Shown here one piece after another: positions 7,645-15,367 of a stretch of DNA of 64,000 nucleotides (the first letter of the stretch is position 1; each line of letters starts with the position of its first letter). Under the pieces are notes generated by a model. It was not told the origin of the DNA. It worked only from the letters and a program-made list of their open reading frames with translations, and did no database searches. The position numbers and the translations under genes are program-made. Source of the stretch: Leptolyngbya sp. SIO1E4 (GTDB lineage: Bacteria > Cyanobacteriota > Cyanobacteriia > Phormidesmidales > Phormidesmidaceae); the NCBI GenBank assembly GCA_010672825.2, contig JAAHFU020000001.1, positions 310,001 through 374,000 on the forward strand, in the 5' to 3' direction.

Positions 7645-9475
7645 CTAGGGTTGCTGCGAAATATCCACACCGTTAGCCTGCAGTACCCGAACAGCTGTTT
7701 CTGCATAGCGCACCACAATGGGGATTTCCTGAAAATCCTGAAAAATCTCAAGCACTTCCACTGCCATACCAACAGACCGATCTGTATCAGGCACAGCCTG
7801 CAAATAAAAAATGCTTAAGTTAATCAACGTCTTCGCCACATCGGGCAAATAGGTCCGCGGGTTCTCTGCCGCTAAGTCGCGACGGATCTCCAACGCTTCT
7901 TCATAGTTCGCCTGGGCACTCTCTACGTTATTTTGAGCCTTTTGCAAATTCGCCAAATTGTTCAACGTTGCCGCCACATCCGGCAAATAGGTCCGCGGGT
8001 TCTCTGTCGCTAAGTCGCGACGGATCTCCAACGCTTCTTCATAGTTTGCCTGGGCACTCTCTACGTTATTTTGATCCGATTGCAAAACCGCCAAATTGTT
8101 CAACGTCATCGCCACATCCGGCAAATAGATCCGCGGGTTCTCTGCCGCTAAGTCGCGATAACTCTGCAACGCTTCTTCATAGTTCGCCTGGGCACTCTCT
8201 ACATCATTTTGATCCGATTGCAAAATCGCCAAATTGTTCAACGTCATCGCCACATCCGGCAAATAGGTCCGCGGGTTCTCTGCCGCTAAGTCGCGACGGA
8301 TCTCCAACGCTTCTTCATAGTTCGCCTGGGCACTCTCTACGTTATTTGGCCTTTTGCAAAATCGCCAAATTGTTCAACGTCATCGCCACATCCGGCAAAT
8401 AGGTCCGCGGGTTCTCTGCCGCTAAGTCGCGACGGATCTCCAACGCTTCTTCATAGTTCGCCTGGGCACTCTCTACGTTATTTTGATCCGATTGCAAAAT
8501 CGCCAAATTGTTCAACGTCATCGCCACACCCGGCAAATAGGTCCGCGGGTTCTCTGCCGCTAAGTCGCGACGGATCTCCAACGCTTCTTCATAGTTCGCC
8601 TGGGCACTCTCTACGTTATTTTGAGCCTTTTGCAAATTCGCCAAATTGTTCAACGTTGTCGCCACATCCGGCAAATAGGTTCGCGGGTTCTCTGCCGCTA
8701 AGTCGCGATAACTCTGCAACGCTTCTTCATAGTTCGCCTGGGCATTCTCTACGTTATTTTGAGCCTTTTGCAAAATCGCCAAATTGTTCAACGTCATCGC
8801 CACACCCGGCAAATAGGTCCGCGGGTTCTCTGCCGCTAAGTCGCGACGGATCTCCAACGCTTCTTCATAGTTCGCCTGGGCACTCTCTACGTTATTTTGA
8901 TCCGATTGCAAAACCGCCAAATTGTTCAACGTTGTCGCCACATCCGGCAAATAGATCCGCGGGTTCTCTGCCGCTAAGTCGCGACGGATCTCCAACGCTT
9001 CTTCATAGTTCGCCTGGGCATTCTCTACGTTATTTTGAGCCTTTTGCAAAATCGCCAAATTGTTCAACGTTGTCGCCACATCCGGCAAATAGATCCGCGG
9101 GTTCTCTGCCGCTAAGTCGCGACAGATTTGCAACGCTTCTTCACAGTTCGCCTGAGCACTCTCTACGTTATTTTGAGCCTTTTGCAAAATCGCCAAATTG
9201 CTCAACGTCATCGCCACATCTGGCAAATAGGTCCGCGGGTTCTCTGCCGCTAAGTCACGACGGATCTCCAACGCTTCTTCATAGTTCGCCTGGGCATTCT
9301 CTACGTTATTTTGATCCTTTTGCAAATTCGCCAAATTGTTCAACGTCGTCGCCACATCCGGCAAATAGGTTCGCGGGTTCTCTGCCGCTAAGTCGCGATA
9401 ACTCTGCAACGCTTCTTCATAGTTCGCCTGGGCACTCTCTACGTTATTTTGATCCGATTGCAAATTCGCCAAATT
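7645..9475 (-). pseudogene. TPR-repeat protein gene, 5'-truncated and frameshifted
   Basis: The minus strand encodes about twelve 46-residue tetratricopeptide units of the pattern LANLQ..QNNVESAQANYEEAL.IRRDLAAENPRTYLPDVA.TLNN, followed by a degenerate C-terminal unit ending DISQQP. Two defects are visible. Near 8345 one unit reads GTTATTTGGCC where its sister units read GTTATTTTGAGCC, a two-base loss. This stops the upstream frame (8342-9472) and shifts translation to the downstream frame (7645-8307). At 9475/9476 the repeat stops in mid-unit against foreign sequence carrying a transposase remnant, so the start and any N-terminal effector domain are missing. Related arrays in cyanobacteria often follow CHAT, NACHT or similar domains, but nothing here shows which was present. 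It is probably non-functional unless the shift is a sequencing or assembly error in the repeat. Confidence 0.8.
7815..9475 (-). repeat. Tandem array of 138-bp TPR-encoding units
   Basis: The word GGTCCGCGGGTTCTCT (or ATCCGCGGG) recurs every 138 bases from about 7851 to 9360, giving roughly twelve near-identical units. Variation is confined to a few blocks (CTCTGCAACGC versus ATCTCCAACGC; GAGCCTTTTG versus GATCCGATTG) that are shuffled between units. This pattern suggests recombination or gene conversion within the array. Confidence 0.9.
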
Positions 9476-10054
9476 AAACCTCTTGAAAATTAGGGCAAGC
9501 GCGTTCTACCAAAATGAGGAAACGTCAGGATATTCAAACAGAAACCGCTCCTGATGATGGATTACACCATAGCGCAAACCCTTTCAGCCAAGCACTTTAA
9601 GCGTCGGTTTGGGGTAGAACGTAAAACCTTTCAACAGATAATGAAGACCCTTGAAACGGAGTGGAGACCCCACCCGACGCCCGGTGCCCAACCCAAGTTA
9701 ACCTTGGAGAACCGAGTATTGGTCACTTTGGAATATTGGCGGGAGTATCGCACCTATTTTCACATTGGCAGCAGTTGGGGGGTCAGCGAGTCCACGGTCT
9801 GTCGCATTGTTCATTGGGTCGAGGATACCTTGATGCGTTCCCGTCAGTTCCACTTACCCGGTAAAAAGGCATTGCTCCGGGGCTTTGGTCGTCCTGAGGT
9901 AGTGGTCATGGATGTGACCGAAACGCTGATTGAGCGTCCCAAACGCCGACAACGGCAGTTTTACTCAGGCAAAAAGAAGCGACATACCCTCAAATGCCAA
10001 CTGGTGATTGAGGCGACAACAGGACACACCAGGCTTTGCACTTGCGATAAATAA
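9476..10054 (+). mobile_element. Truncated IS5-like insertion sequence remnant
   Basis: The left edge is defined by the abrupt end of the TPR repeat after CCAAATT at 9475. The remnant holds the first 166 codons of a transposase and then loses similarity before the catalytic domain is complete, so at least the right third and right terminal repeat are gone. I could not recognise terminal inverted repeats. A deletion running from the IS into the neighbouring DNA would explain both the missing IS end and the missing TPR gene start. Confidence 0.6.
9554..10054 (+). pseudogene. IS5-family transposase, C-terminally truncated
   Basis: The 166-residue product resembles IS5-family (ISL2/IS1031-like) transposases with a helix-turn-helix N-terminal domain (HTH_Tnp_4 type; VSESTVCRIVHWVED) and the start of a DDE_Tnp_4 domain. 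The first catalytic Asp lies in VVMDVTETLIERP, followed by the typical RQRQFYSGKKKRHTLKCQLVIEA. Full-length relatives are about 260-280 residues. Here the family pattern ends after IEATTGH, and the frame closes in unrelated RLCTCDK. The second Asp and the Glu of the triad are missing, so the protein should be inactive. Start ATG at 9554 or 9557. Confidence 0.8.
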
Positions 10055-10416
10055 AAATCTCAAACTGTTCTCTATCTATTTTCAGCTCTGAAGAAGACGC
10101 GAGGAATAACCGTATCTTTTTCATTGATGTTAGGCCCGTAGGACTTTGCTATTGGTTATAGCCTACGAATTCATACAGACACCAGAATCACCCTTCCGAC
10201 AATCCTGCCTGTGATTTTGACACCACGTCAGGAACGACCTTGGATGGAGCAGCCAGAACGCCCTCAATGAAGAAAACATGTCGGCCAAATTACCCTCGAG
10301 CCGTGAACGCAATACGGTGAACGCAATACGGTGAACGCAAAGAACTCTCAGCAGCTTAAAAGAGCATTCTTTCTGTGAGTGCGGCAGCATAGAGATAGAA
10401 CGCTCTCAGGTCAGTC
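10055..10416. other. Intergenic spacer with a 14-bp tandem repeat
   Basis: The 362 bases between the transposase remnant and the TspO-like gene contain no supported gene; a minus-strand frame at 10163-10390 has no family features. A short tandem repeat lies at 10303-10340. This spacer may contain the far side of an IS-associated deletion, but no TPR or IS sequence was recognisable in it. Confidence 0.5.
10303..10340 (+). repeat. 14-bp tandem repeat, 2.7 copies
   Basis: GTGAACGCAATACG occurs at 10303-10316 and 10317-10330, with a partial third copy to 10340. It is intergenic, upstream of the TspO-like gene. Confidence 0.9.
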
Positions 10417-11217
10417 ATGAATGCCCCCAAGCCCACCGCATCACCCGGGTTAACACTTGCGATCGCCACCCTGGCTGCTATCATCGGCACCCTTGTGGTC
10501 AATACTCTGTCCAATTTCTTAGCCCCCGATGGCCAAAACGTGGGCGAAATTGCCAACACGATTTTGTCTGGGGTGCTCATTACCCCCGCCAACTACGCCT
10601 TCGCCATTTGGGGCCTGATTTACCTGGGCCTAATTGCCTACGGCACCTATCAGCTCAAACCCAACCAACGGCAAACTCCCACCATCCAGCGAGTGAACCA
10701 GCTGCTCATTATTGCCTGTGTCGCTCAAATGCTCTGGATTTTCCTGTTCACGCTGCAGTACTTTAGCCTGTCAATTTTGGCAATGCTGGGGATTTTGCTG
10801 CCGCTGATGGGTGCCTATCTTGCCTTAGGCATCGGCCAACAGCGCGCAAATCGTCAGCGGCGATGGCTGGCCCACTATCCCTTTAGCATCTATCTCGCCT
10901 GGATTTCAGTCGCCACGGTGGTGAATGTGGCCTCAGCCCTCTACGCTGCTGGCTGGAGTGGGTGGGGGTTAAGTGGCACTGCTTGGACAAGCGTGATGAT
11001 TGTCGTTAGCGCCGCGATCGCCGCCCTCGTGATTTTCACCCGCAGCGACATTCCCTTTACCTTGATTTTTCTGTGGGCCTATGGAGCGATCGCCGCTCGC
11101 CATGGAGACGTTCCCTCCATTTGGATCACCGCTGCGGGGGCAGCCCTGGTGTTGCTAGTCTTGCTCGGGATCCGACGCTGGCAACAAACCCCGCCCTCAA
11201 AACAAGCTGAGCTGTGA
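10417..11217 (+). CDS. TspO/MBR-like tryptophan-rich membrane protein
   Basis: The 266-residue hydrophobic protein has about eight predicted membrane segments. It shows the family-like phrases NYAFAIWGLIYLGLIAYGTYQ and FSIYLAWISVATVVNVASALYAAGW found in the larger TspO/tryptophan-rich sensory protein relatives of cyanobacteria. Classical TspO has five helices and about 160 residues; this one is longer, as in the extended branch of the family. TspO proteins bind tetrapyrroles and act in stress responses; whether this branch does is unknown. The ATG at 10417 follows an AGGTCA. The gene overlaps the 3' end of the convergent DUF72 gene by about 20 bases. Family assignment is good, biochemical role uncertain. 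Confidence 0.75.
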   Translation: MNAPKPTASPGLTLAIATLAAIIGTLVVNTLSNFLAPDGQNVGEIANTILSGVLITPANYAFAIWGLIYLGLIAYGTYQLKPNQRQTPTIQRVNQLLIIACVAQMLWIFLFTLQYFSLSILAMLGILLPLMGAYLALGIGQQRANRQRRWLAHYPFSIYLAWISVATVVNVASALYAAGWSGWGLSGTAWTSVMIVVSAAIAALVIFTRSDIPFTLIFLWAYGAIAARHGDVPSIWITAAGAALVLLVLLGIRRWQQTPPSKQAEL

Positions 11218-12060
11218 AGCGGGTGGGGCGATCGCATCCCACGGCAGCGACGGCAGGGATGGATCAGTCACCTTAAGCGCCTCGTAAAAGTGACGGGCCA
11301 TACCAGGCGAGCGGGCCTCATCAGGGCAGTGAATAAACAGATAAACCGTTTTGCCCGACTGCAGCCATGAGTGAAGTCGCGGCACCCACTCCATCAGATA
11401 CGGCTCATTGAAATTGAGATCAGGGTGGCTGATGTAGCGCACCAAGCAAAAGGAAGCCGTGACCACAGGCTGCAGCGGCACCTTGGGTTTACGCCGTTCC
11501 GAGGCCAGCTGAGGGTCGTCTAAACCGTCTACTTGCCCGTCATACATAGGGCGAGTATCTAACAAGGCCCGCCCAACCCCCAGACGATTCAATAAACCGT
11601 TGAGTTGGTTGGCATAGGGAGCCTGAAACCAATTTAAATGGCGCACTTCGACAGCAATGGGGGCTTCATCACGGGGCCAGCCAGTCAAGAACTGGGCCAG
11701 ATCAGATAACCTGTCTGGGCCATAGCTGGGGGGCAGCTGTAGAAAGACAGGGCCTAGCCGGGGACCCAGCTGCTGCAAGGTTTTCAGAAACATCACGGCA
11801 TCTTTCAAGTGAGGCACTAAAGCCCCGTTATGGGAATAGATGCGGGGAATTTTTGGGCAAAAGCGAAACGTTTCCGGGGTTTGAGTGGCCCAGCGATCTA
11901 CCGTAGCGGCATCGGGAATGGAATAGAACGTTGTATTGCCTTCTACAGCCGTTAGCCGCTCTCCATAAAGCTGCAAAAAGTCACCCGATTTTGCCCCGAC
12001 TGGGTAAAAATCACCCACCCAGTCTCGAAATGCCCACACGGCACAGCCTAAATAAAACAT
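11197..12060 (-). CDS. DUF72 (YecE-like) TIM-barrel protein
   Basis: About 287 residues from the ATG at 12060, which begins MFYLGCAVWAFRDWVGDFYP, the canonical DUF72 opening. The upstream extension to 12087 adds nothing conserved. Other hallmarks are VEGNTTFYSIP, FCPKIPR.YSH, GPVFLQLPPSY, VEVRHLNWF and the C-terminal VYLFIHCPDEARSPGMARHFYE. DUF72 proteins fold as TIM barrels, with no firmly known reaction. Cytoplasmic. Its 3' end overlaps the convergent TspO-like gene; its start is divergent from msrP with about 80 bases between. Confidence 0.9.
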   Translation of the reverse strand: MFYLGCAVWAFRDWVGDFYPVGAKSGDFLQLYGERLTAVEGNTTFYSIPDAATVDRWATQTPETFRFCPKIPRIYSHNGALVPHLKDAVMFLKTLQQLGPRLGPVFLQLPPSYGPDRLSDLAQFLTGWPRDEAPIAVEVRHLNWFQAPYANQLNGLLNRLGVGRALLDTRPMYDGQVDGLDDPQLASERRKPKVPLQPVVTASFCLVRYISHPDLNFNEPYLMEWVPRLHSWLQSGKTVYLFIHCPDEARSPGMARHFYEALKVTDPSLPSLPWDAIAPPASQLSLF

Positions 12061-12138
12061 TGCTGTCTCCAAACACCCGCCAAGCAACGTGTGAAAAGTG
12101 TAACAATCAGTAAGCGATGGTCTCTATGCGATCGCCCA

Positions 12139-13128
12139 ATGGCTTTTATCCACATTCCGAAGTCCTGGCAACTGCCCGAAAGTGCTGCCACCCCTGAGTC
12201 TGCTTTTTGGAACCGCCGTAAATTTCTCAAGACCCTGGTGGGGGCCGGGATTGGCACCTCAGCCTTGTCTTTAGGAGCCTGTCAGCAGGCTGGTGACATT
12301 GCCCCTGATCTCCGCAAAACTCTAGGTCGCTCATTAGAGCGTGTCACCCCCAACCCCGACTTTCGAGATGCGGGGCGTCCGATTACGGATCAAGCCTACG
12401 CTAGCAGCTATAACAACTTCTACGAATTTGGGGGTACGAAAAATATTTGGGCCAATGCCCAGAAGTTACCCACCGATCCCTGGACGTTGGAAGTCACCGG
12501 ATTGGTGAAGAATCCTCGCACCTATGACCTGGATGATCTGACCCAACGATTTCCTTTAGAAGAGCGCGTTTATCGGTTTCGCTGCGTAGAAGCCTGGGCC
12601 ATGGTGGTGCCATGGGTTGGGTTCCCCATGCGATCGCTCATAAAAGAGGTTGAACCCACCAGTGCTGCCAAGTTTGTCCGCTTGACGTCTTTTTATGACT
12701 CTAAAATCACCTCTGGGCCAGCCTGGGAGTTTGCCTTAAACCTGCCCTGGCCTTATGTCGAAGGGTTACGCATTGAGGAAATGGCGAACGAATTGGCCTT
12801 TTTTGCCGTCGGGATCTATGGCCGCACGCTACCCAAACAGCATGGCGCCCCAATTCGTATGGTGATTCCCTGGAAATACGGCTTTAAGGGCGGCAAATCC
12901 ATCGTCAAGATTGAGTTTCTTGACCAACAGCCCGCAACGTACTGGAATACGATTTCACCCAATGAATATGGATTTGAGGCCAACGTTAATCCAGACGTTC
13001 CGCATCCCCGCTGGTCACAAGCGACGGAAAAAATTGTGGGCACCAACACGAATCCATTCAACTGGGAAAGACAGCCTACGGTGATTTACAACGGGTATGG
13101 CGACTACGTGGCCGATTTGTACGCATAA
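12139..13128 (+). CDS. msrP: Protein-methionine-sulfoxide reductase catalytic subunit, molybdopterin-dependent
   Basis: MsrP (YedY) repairs oxidised methionines in periplasmic proteins using a molybdenum cofactor. From the ATG at 12139 the protein has 329 residues with a twin-arginine signal (NRRKFLKTLVGAG, residues 25-37), so it is exported folded. The molybdenum-ligating cysteine is in YRFRCVEAWAMVVPW (about Cys149). The phrases ITSGPAWEF, GLRIEEM, KQHGAPIRMVIPWKYGFK and WERQPTVIYNGYGDYVADLY are typical of the sulfite-oxidase-like fold. The frame extends 16 codons upstream to 12091, but the shorter start matches the family. The membrane haem partner msrQ is not adjacent, and the next gene starts 17 bases downstream and is unrelated. 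Confidence 0.92.
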   Translation: MAFIHIPKSWQLPESAATPESAFWNRRKFLKTLVGAGIGTSALSLGACQQAGDIAPDLRKTLGRSLERVTPNPDFRDAGRPITDQAYASSYNNFYEFGGTKNIWANAQKLPTDPWTLEVTGLVKNPRTYDLDDLTQRFPLEERVYRFRCVEAWAMVVPWVGFPMRSLIKEVEPTSAAKFVRLTSFYDSKITSGPAWEFALNLPWPYVEGLRIEEMANELAFFAVGIYGRTLPKQHGAPIRMVIPWKYGFKGGKSIVKIEFLDQQPATYWNTISPNEYGFEANVNPDVPHPRWSQATEKIVGTNTNPFNWERQPTVIYNGYGDYVADLYA

Positions 13129-13144
13129 CGGAGTCCCATTCAGC

Positions 13145-13792
13145 ATGGCATCGGATATGGCAGGGTTGCTGAGCGCACTCAAACAATGGAAAAAGGGGGT
13201 CAAAAAGCTTAAGAAGAAAGGGGTTCCTGCCCAAACAAGAACCCAAGCAGTTGAGCAAGCTCGACAGGCAGTGCTCGACTATTTGGCAGCTGATCCGATC
13301 GCAGATGAACTTGATGAGTTAATTCAGCGAGCAGTTGCCCCAGACAGTCCATCCGTCAAAGACGTTCGAGAAACGTTAGTAAAACACCCACACCCAATTG
13401 TGGCGGTCGAGTTGAAGACTGTGCAGCCCTTAGCCGTGAGTCACAAAGATCTCGAAACGCTAATTGGTACTTTTTTGCAGACCCCCGATGAGGAGAAACC
13501 CATTGCCAGTACCCAGGAGCTCAAAGACATGATTCTGCACCTCAGCCTGGTCATCCCTCAGGAATACCAAGCTGCCACAGAACTAAGTCGCAAGCCCAAA
13601 AAGCGCCGCAAGCGTGATCTGACCTTAGGGACGCTGCAGACAGCTTTAGGGCTAGGATTACTCGCGGGCAACAGCCAGTTAGAGTCTGCGATCGCAGGCT
13701 ATTCATATATTCTGGGCGGCAATGCCCTGATTCTCGCCATGCAAAACCTGGTTGGAACCCTGAAAACCCAATCTGACCACGATGCTGAATAA
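13145..13792 (+). CDS. Hypothetical protein, possibly cotranscribed with msrP
   Basis: The 215-residue protein starts at the ATG at 13145, only 17 bases after the msrP stop, so cotranscription is likely. The N-terminal half is strongly basic (WKKGVKKLKKKGVP) and helical with charged residues. The middle has VKDVRETLVKHPHPIVAVELKTVQPL. After a basic KPKKRRKRD stretch, the C-terminus is hydrophobic and glycine-rich (LGLGLLAGNSQLESAIAGYSYILGGNALIL), which could be one or two membrane-associated helices. I do not recognise a family. Proximity to msrP does not by itself give a function. Confidence 0.6.
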   Translation: MASDMAGLLSALKQWKKGVKKLKKKGVPAQTRTQAVEQARQAVLDYLAADPIADELDELIQRAVAPDSPSVKDVRETLVKHPHPIVAVELKTVQPLAVSHKDLETLIGTFLQTPDEEKPIASTQELKDMILHLSLVIPQEYQAATELSRKPKKRRKRDLTLGTLQTALGLGLLAGNSQLESAIAGYSYILGGNALILAMQNLVGTLKTQSDHDAE

Positions 13793-13818
13793 CCTCAGCC
13801 AATAAGGCCTGAGGTTAA

Positions 13819-13880
13819 GTCCAGTACATCTGGGTTAAGAAAGGGTTTAGGGTCTGGGGTTTAGGGTCTAGGGTGTGCTT
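13819..13880 (+). repeat. Dispersed AGTACATCTGGGT / GGGTTTAGGG repeat, copy C
   Basis: The sequence starts GTCCAGTACATCTGGGTT, continues with AAGAAAGGGTTTAGGG and ends TCTAGGGTGTGCTT. It matches 3893-3947 in order and orientation with one extra GGGTTTAGGG-type word. Intergenic. Confidence 0.7.
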
Positions 13881-14037
13881 TATGTGAATGCAAACTGCTA
13901 TTGCACCTGAAGTGCTGGTTAGGACAGTCGGATTTTCTGGAATCCTTATTCAGCAAGGTTTTGATTTCTGACTTTTGCTATATCAGCGACATTCGCTCCT
14001 GATTACCCAACCTCTTTTCCCAAACACTTGCAAAAAA

Positions 14038-14069
14038 CTGTAGGGACAGCAAGTTTGCTGTCCCTACAG
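14038..14069. repeat. Long perfect palindrome
   Basis: Arms CTGTAGGGACAGCAA and TTGCTGTCCCTACAG are exact reverse complements around a 2-base centre. The palindrome sits between a plus-strand gene ending at 13792 and minus-strand gene ending at 14109. It lacks a flanking T-run, so it may be a mobile palindromic repeat rather than a standard terminator, though it could stop transcription from both sides. Confidence 0.75.
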
Positions 14070-14108
14070 TCGCAATCATAAGAAAATTCGTATCAGCCCA
14101 GACAATGC

Positions 14109-14438
14109 CTAGACGTCTGTACTGCCGACATTACGAGGTTTACGGGGGTTCGTCACGACCAATTCAAACACCCATCCTGGAATGTGCTTAACTGTTTCTG
14201 CAATCCGGCGTAAGTCTTCCAAACCTTTCAGAGTGAGGCTTTCACGGGTTCTTACTTCAACTGCGATCACGCTATCTTCTCCCCGTGCGACCAAATCCAC
14301 AGGGCATTTAGATAGAGGCTCTGGAAGCTCCTTCGCATCCGGATAGACGGTCACGTCATACCCCTCGCTACGGTACTCTCGAGCCAGGGTCAAAACCCGA
14401 CGATGCTCCAATAGAGACTGGTGTTTGTGATAACTCAT
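14109..14438 (-). CDS. PD-(D/E)XK-like restriction-endonuclease-fold protein (AHJR-like)
   Basis: About 109 residues from the ATG at 14438 (MSYHKHQSLLEHRRVL). A TTG at 14456 in the same frame is less likely. The central segment PVDLVARGEDSVIAVEVRTRESL has the Asp...Glu-x-basic pattern (D in VDLVA, then EVR thirteen residues later) of the PD-(D/E)XK nuclease fold, with Arg in place of the usual Lys. The sequence resembles the small REase_AHJR-like proteins found in cyanobacteria and other bacteria. It lies directly downstream of a RusA-like gene, separated by about 20 bases, so the two probably form one transcript. The function of this family is not known to me. DNA binding or cleavage is inferred from the fold; loss of Lys might alter activity. 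Confidence 0.65.
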   Translation of the reverse strand: MSYHKHQSLLEHRRVLTLAREYRSEGYDVTVYPDAKELPEPLSKCPVDLVARGEDSVIAVEVRTRESLTLKGLEDLRRIAETVKHIPGWVFELVVTNPRKPRNVGSTDV

Positions 14439-14459
14439 AGAAGCAACAACTTTCAAGAA

Positions 14460-14879
14460 CTAGCTTAAGTCAGCCGGATCCGGGGCTATTTCGATCCTAA
14501 CATGGACAAATTCTACTCCCTGAATAAAGCCTTCCGCCAGTATAGGAGACATGCCTTTGACTCTGAACGAACCATTGAGATTGCGGCGACGGCTGACGAC
14601 ATCTGTCACCTGATAATCAGAGTGATACACGATATCCACCAGGGCTTCCCGAATCGGTTTTACAACATTGTCGCTATCGGGTACATTATCCTCTTTACCA
14701 CTGGGGGCTTCGAAGTAGTAGGTTAGTTTCATCCGCACAGACTCTTCGCAGGGGCAGTCGCGTTCCCACATGCGGGCTGCTACATGGCGTACCTTCGCTT
14801 GCCATGCCTTAAGGCGAGTCTTGTCTTTAGTTTGGTTGGAAACGGGTCGACCGGGCAGGATGAACTCGAAAGGTAGCAC
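14460..14879 (-). CDS. RusA-like crossover junction endodeoxyribonuclease
   Basis: The 139-residue protein resembles RusA, a dimeric metal-dependent nuclease that resolves Holliday junctions and is often phage-derived. The acidic motif PDSDNVVKPIREAL followed by VYHSDYQV gives Asp68, Asp70, Lys74 and Asp88, matching the spacing of the RusA catalytic Asp/Asp/Lys/Asp set. The N-terminus FEFILPGRPVSNQTKDK is the typical opening strand and basic loop. The start codon is GTG at 14879, with no strong Shine-Dalgarno. It is followed at once by the PD-(D/E)XK-like gene. No phage structural genes are nearby, so the pair looks like a stand-alone module. The nuclease assignment is good; the physiological role is unknown. 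Confidence 0.75.
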   Translation of the reverse strand: MLPFEFILPGRPVSNQTKDKTRLKAWQAKVRHVAARMWERDCPCEESVRMKLTYYFEAPSGKEDNVPDSDNVVKPIREALVDIVYHSDYQVTDVVSRRRNLNGSFRVKGMSPILAEGFIQGVEFVHVRIEIAPDPADLS

Positions 14880-14915
14880 AGGATTTAGGGGGAAATTAAT
14901 ACCAAAGGGGCATCG

Positions 14916-14957
14916 CGGAAAACGGAGCGATGATGTCTCGGAAAACGGAGCGATGAT
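14916..14957 (+). repeat. 19-bp direct repeat upstream of the rusA-like gene
   Basis: CGGAAAACGGAGCGATGAT occurs at 14916-14934 and again at 14939-14957, separated by GTCT. It lies 37 bases before the rusA-like start (on the opposite strand), where an operator could be expected. The role is unknown. Confidence 0.8.
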
Positions 14958-15073
14958 AAAGCCGACAGGACACTCAGCTGCGACATAAGCGCTTACTAGT
15001 AAATCTGTCCTGGTCTATATTTATTTGACGACACCTCATCTTAAAAAGTTTGCATATCAAAAAAGTTTGCATC

Positions 15074-15367
15074 ATGTTTCCTTTTCACAACACCAATACC
15101 AGCCCTCTGCCCGACGCCAATGATATCGAACGAGAGATGTTAGGACCACAGGCGCAGATCATCGACCCCTCGGATTACACGGCTGCGATGGATGACAAAA
15201 GCAGGCAACGCTTCGAAGCAGATAAGCGGAAACTTCGCAACTTTATCGTGGGGCTCCTCGTGATGGGCCTGTTAACCGGTGGGGTTCTCGCATTCGGGCT
15301 TGTCTGGGCCATGGGTCGCCTCAGCCTAATTGAAACCCCTCCCCTTGAGCAGCAACACGATGAGTGA
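15074..15367 (+). CDS. Small single-pass membrane protein
   Basis: About 97 residues from the ATG at 15074 (MFPFHNTNTSP). An in-frame ATG at 15050 lies within a duplicated AAAAAGTTTGCAT word and is less likely. The N-terminal half is hydrophilic with an acidic patch (ANDIEREMLGP), then a basic segment (RFEADKRKLRNF) leads into one membrane helix (IVGLLVMGLLTGGVLAFGLVWAM). A short C-terminal tail follows. The basic-before-helix pattern suggests the N-terminus faces the cytoplasm. I do not recognise the family. It reads divergently from the RusA-like module. Confidence 0.55.
   Translation: MFPFHNTNTSPLPDANDIEREMLGPQAQIIDPSDYTAAMDDKSRQRFEADKRKLRNFIVGLLVMGLLTGGVLAFGLVWAMGRLSLIETPPLEQQHDE

Larger units (their letters stand above)
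13793..14108. other. Intergenic spacer with two repeat elements
   Basis: The 316-base gap between convergent genes is largely occupied by a dispersed repeat (13819-13880) and a long palindrome (14038-14069), both annotated separately. No gene is visible. Confidence 0.6.

Noticed and set aside
7815-9475. Possible CRISPR array because of regular repeats
   Set aside because: The unit is 138 bp, entirely coding for TPRs, without spacer/repeat alternation.
7968-9477. Long plus-strand open frames (7968-8402 and 8656-9477) antisense to the TPR array
   Set aside because: They arise because every 138-bp unit is in phase and lacks plus-strand stops. The product is a repeated Ser/Pro/His string without family features, and the minus strand clearly encodes TPRs.
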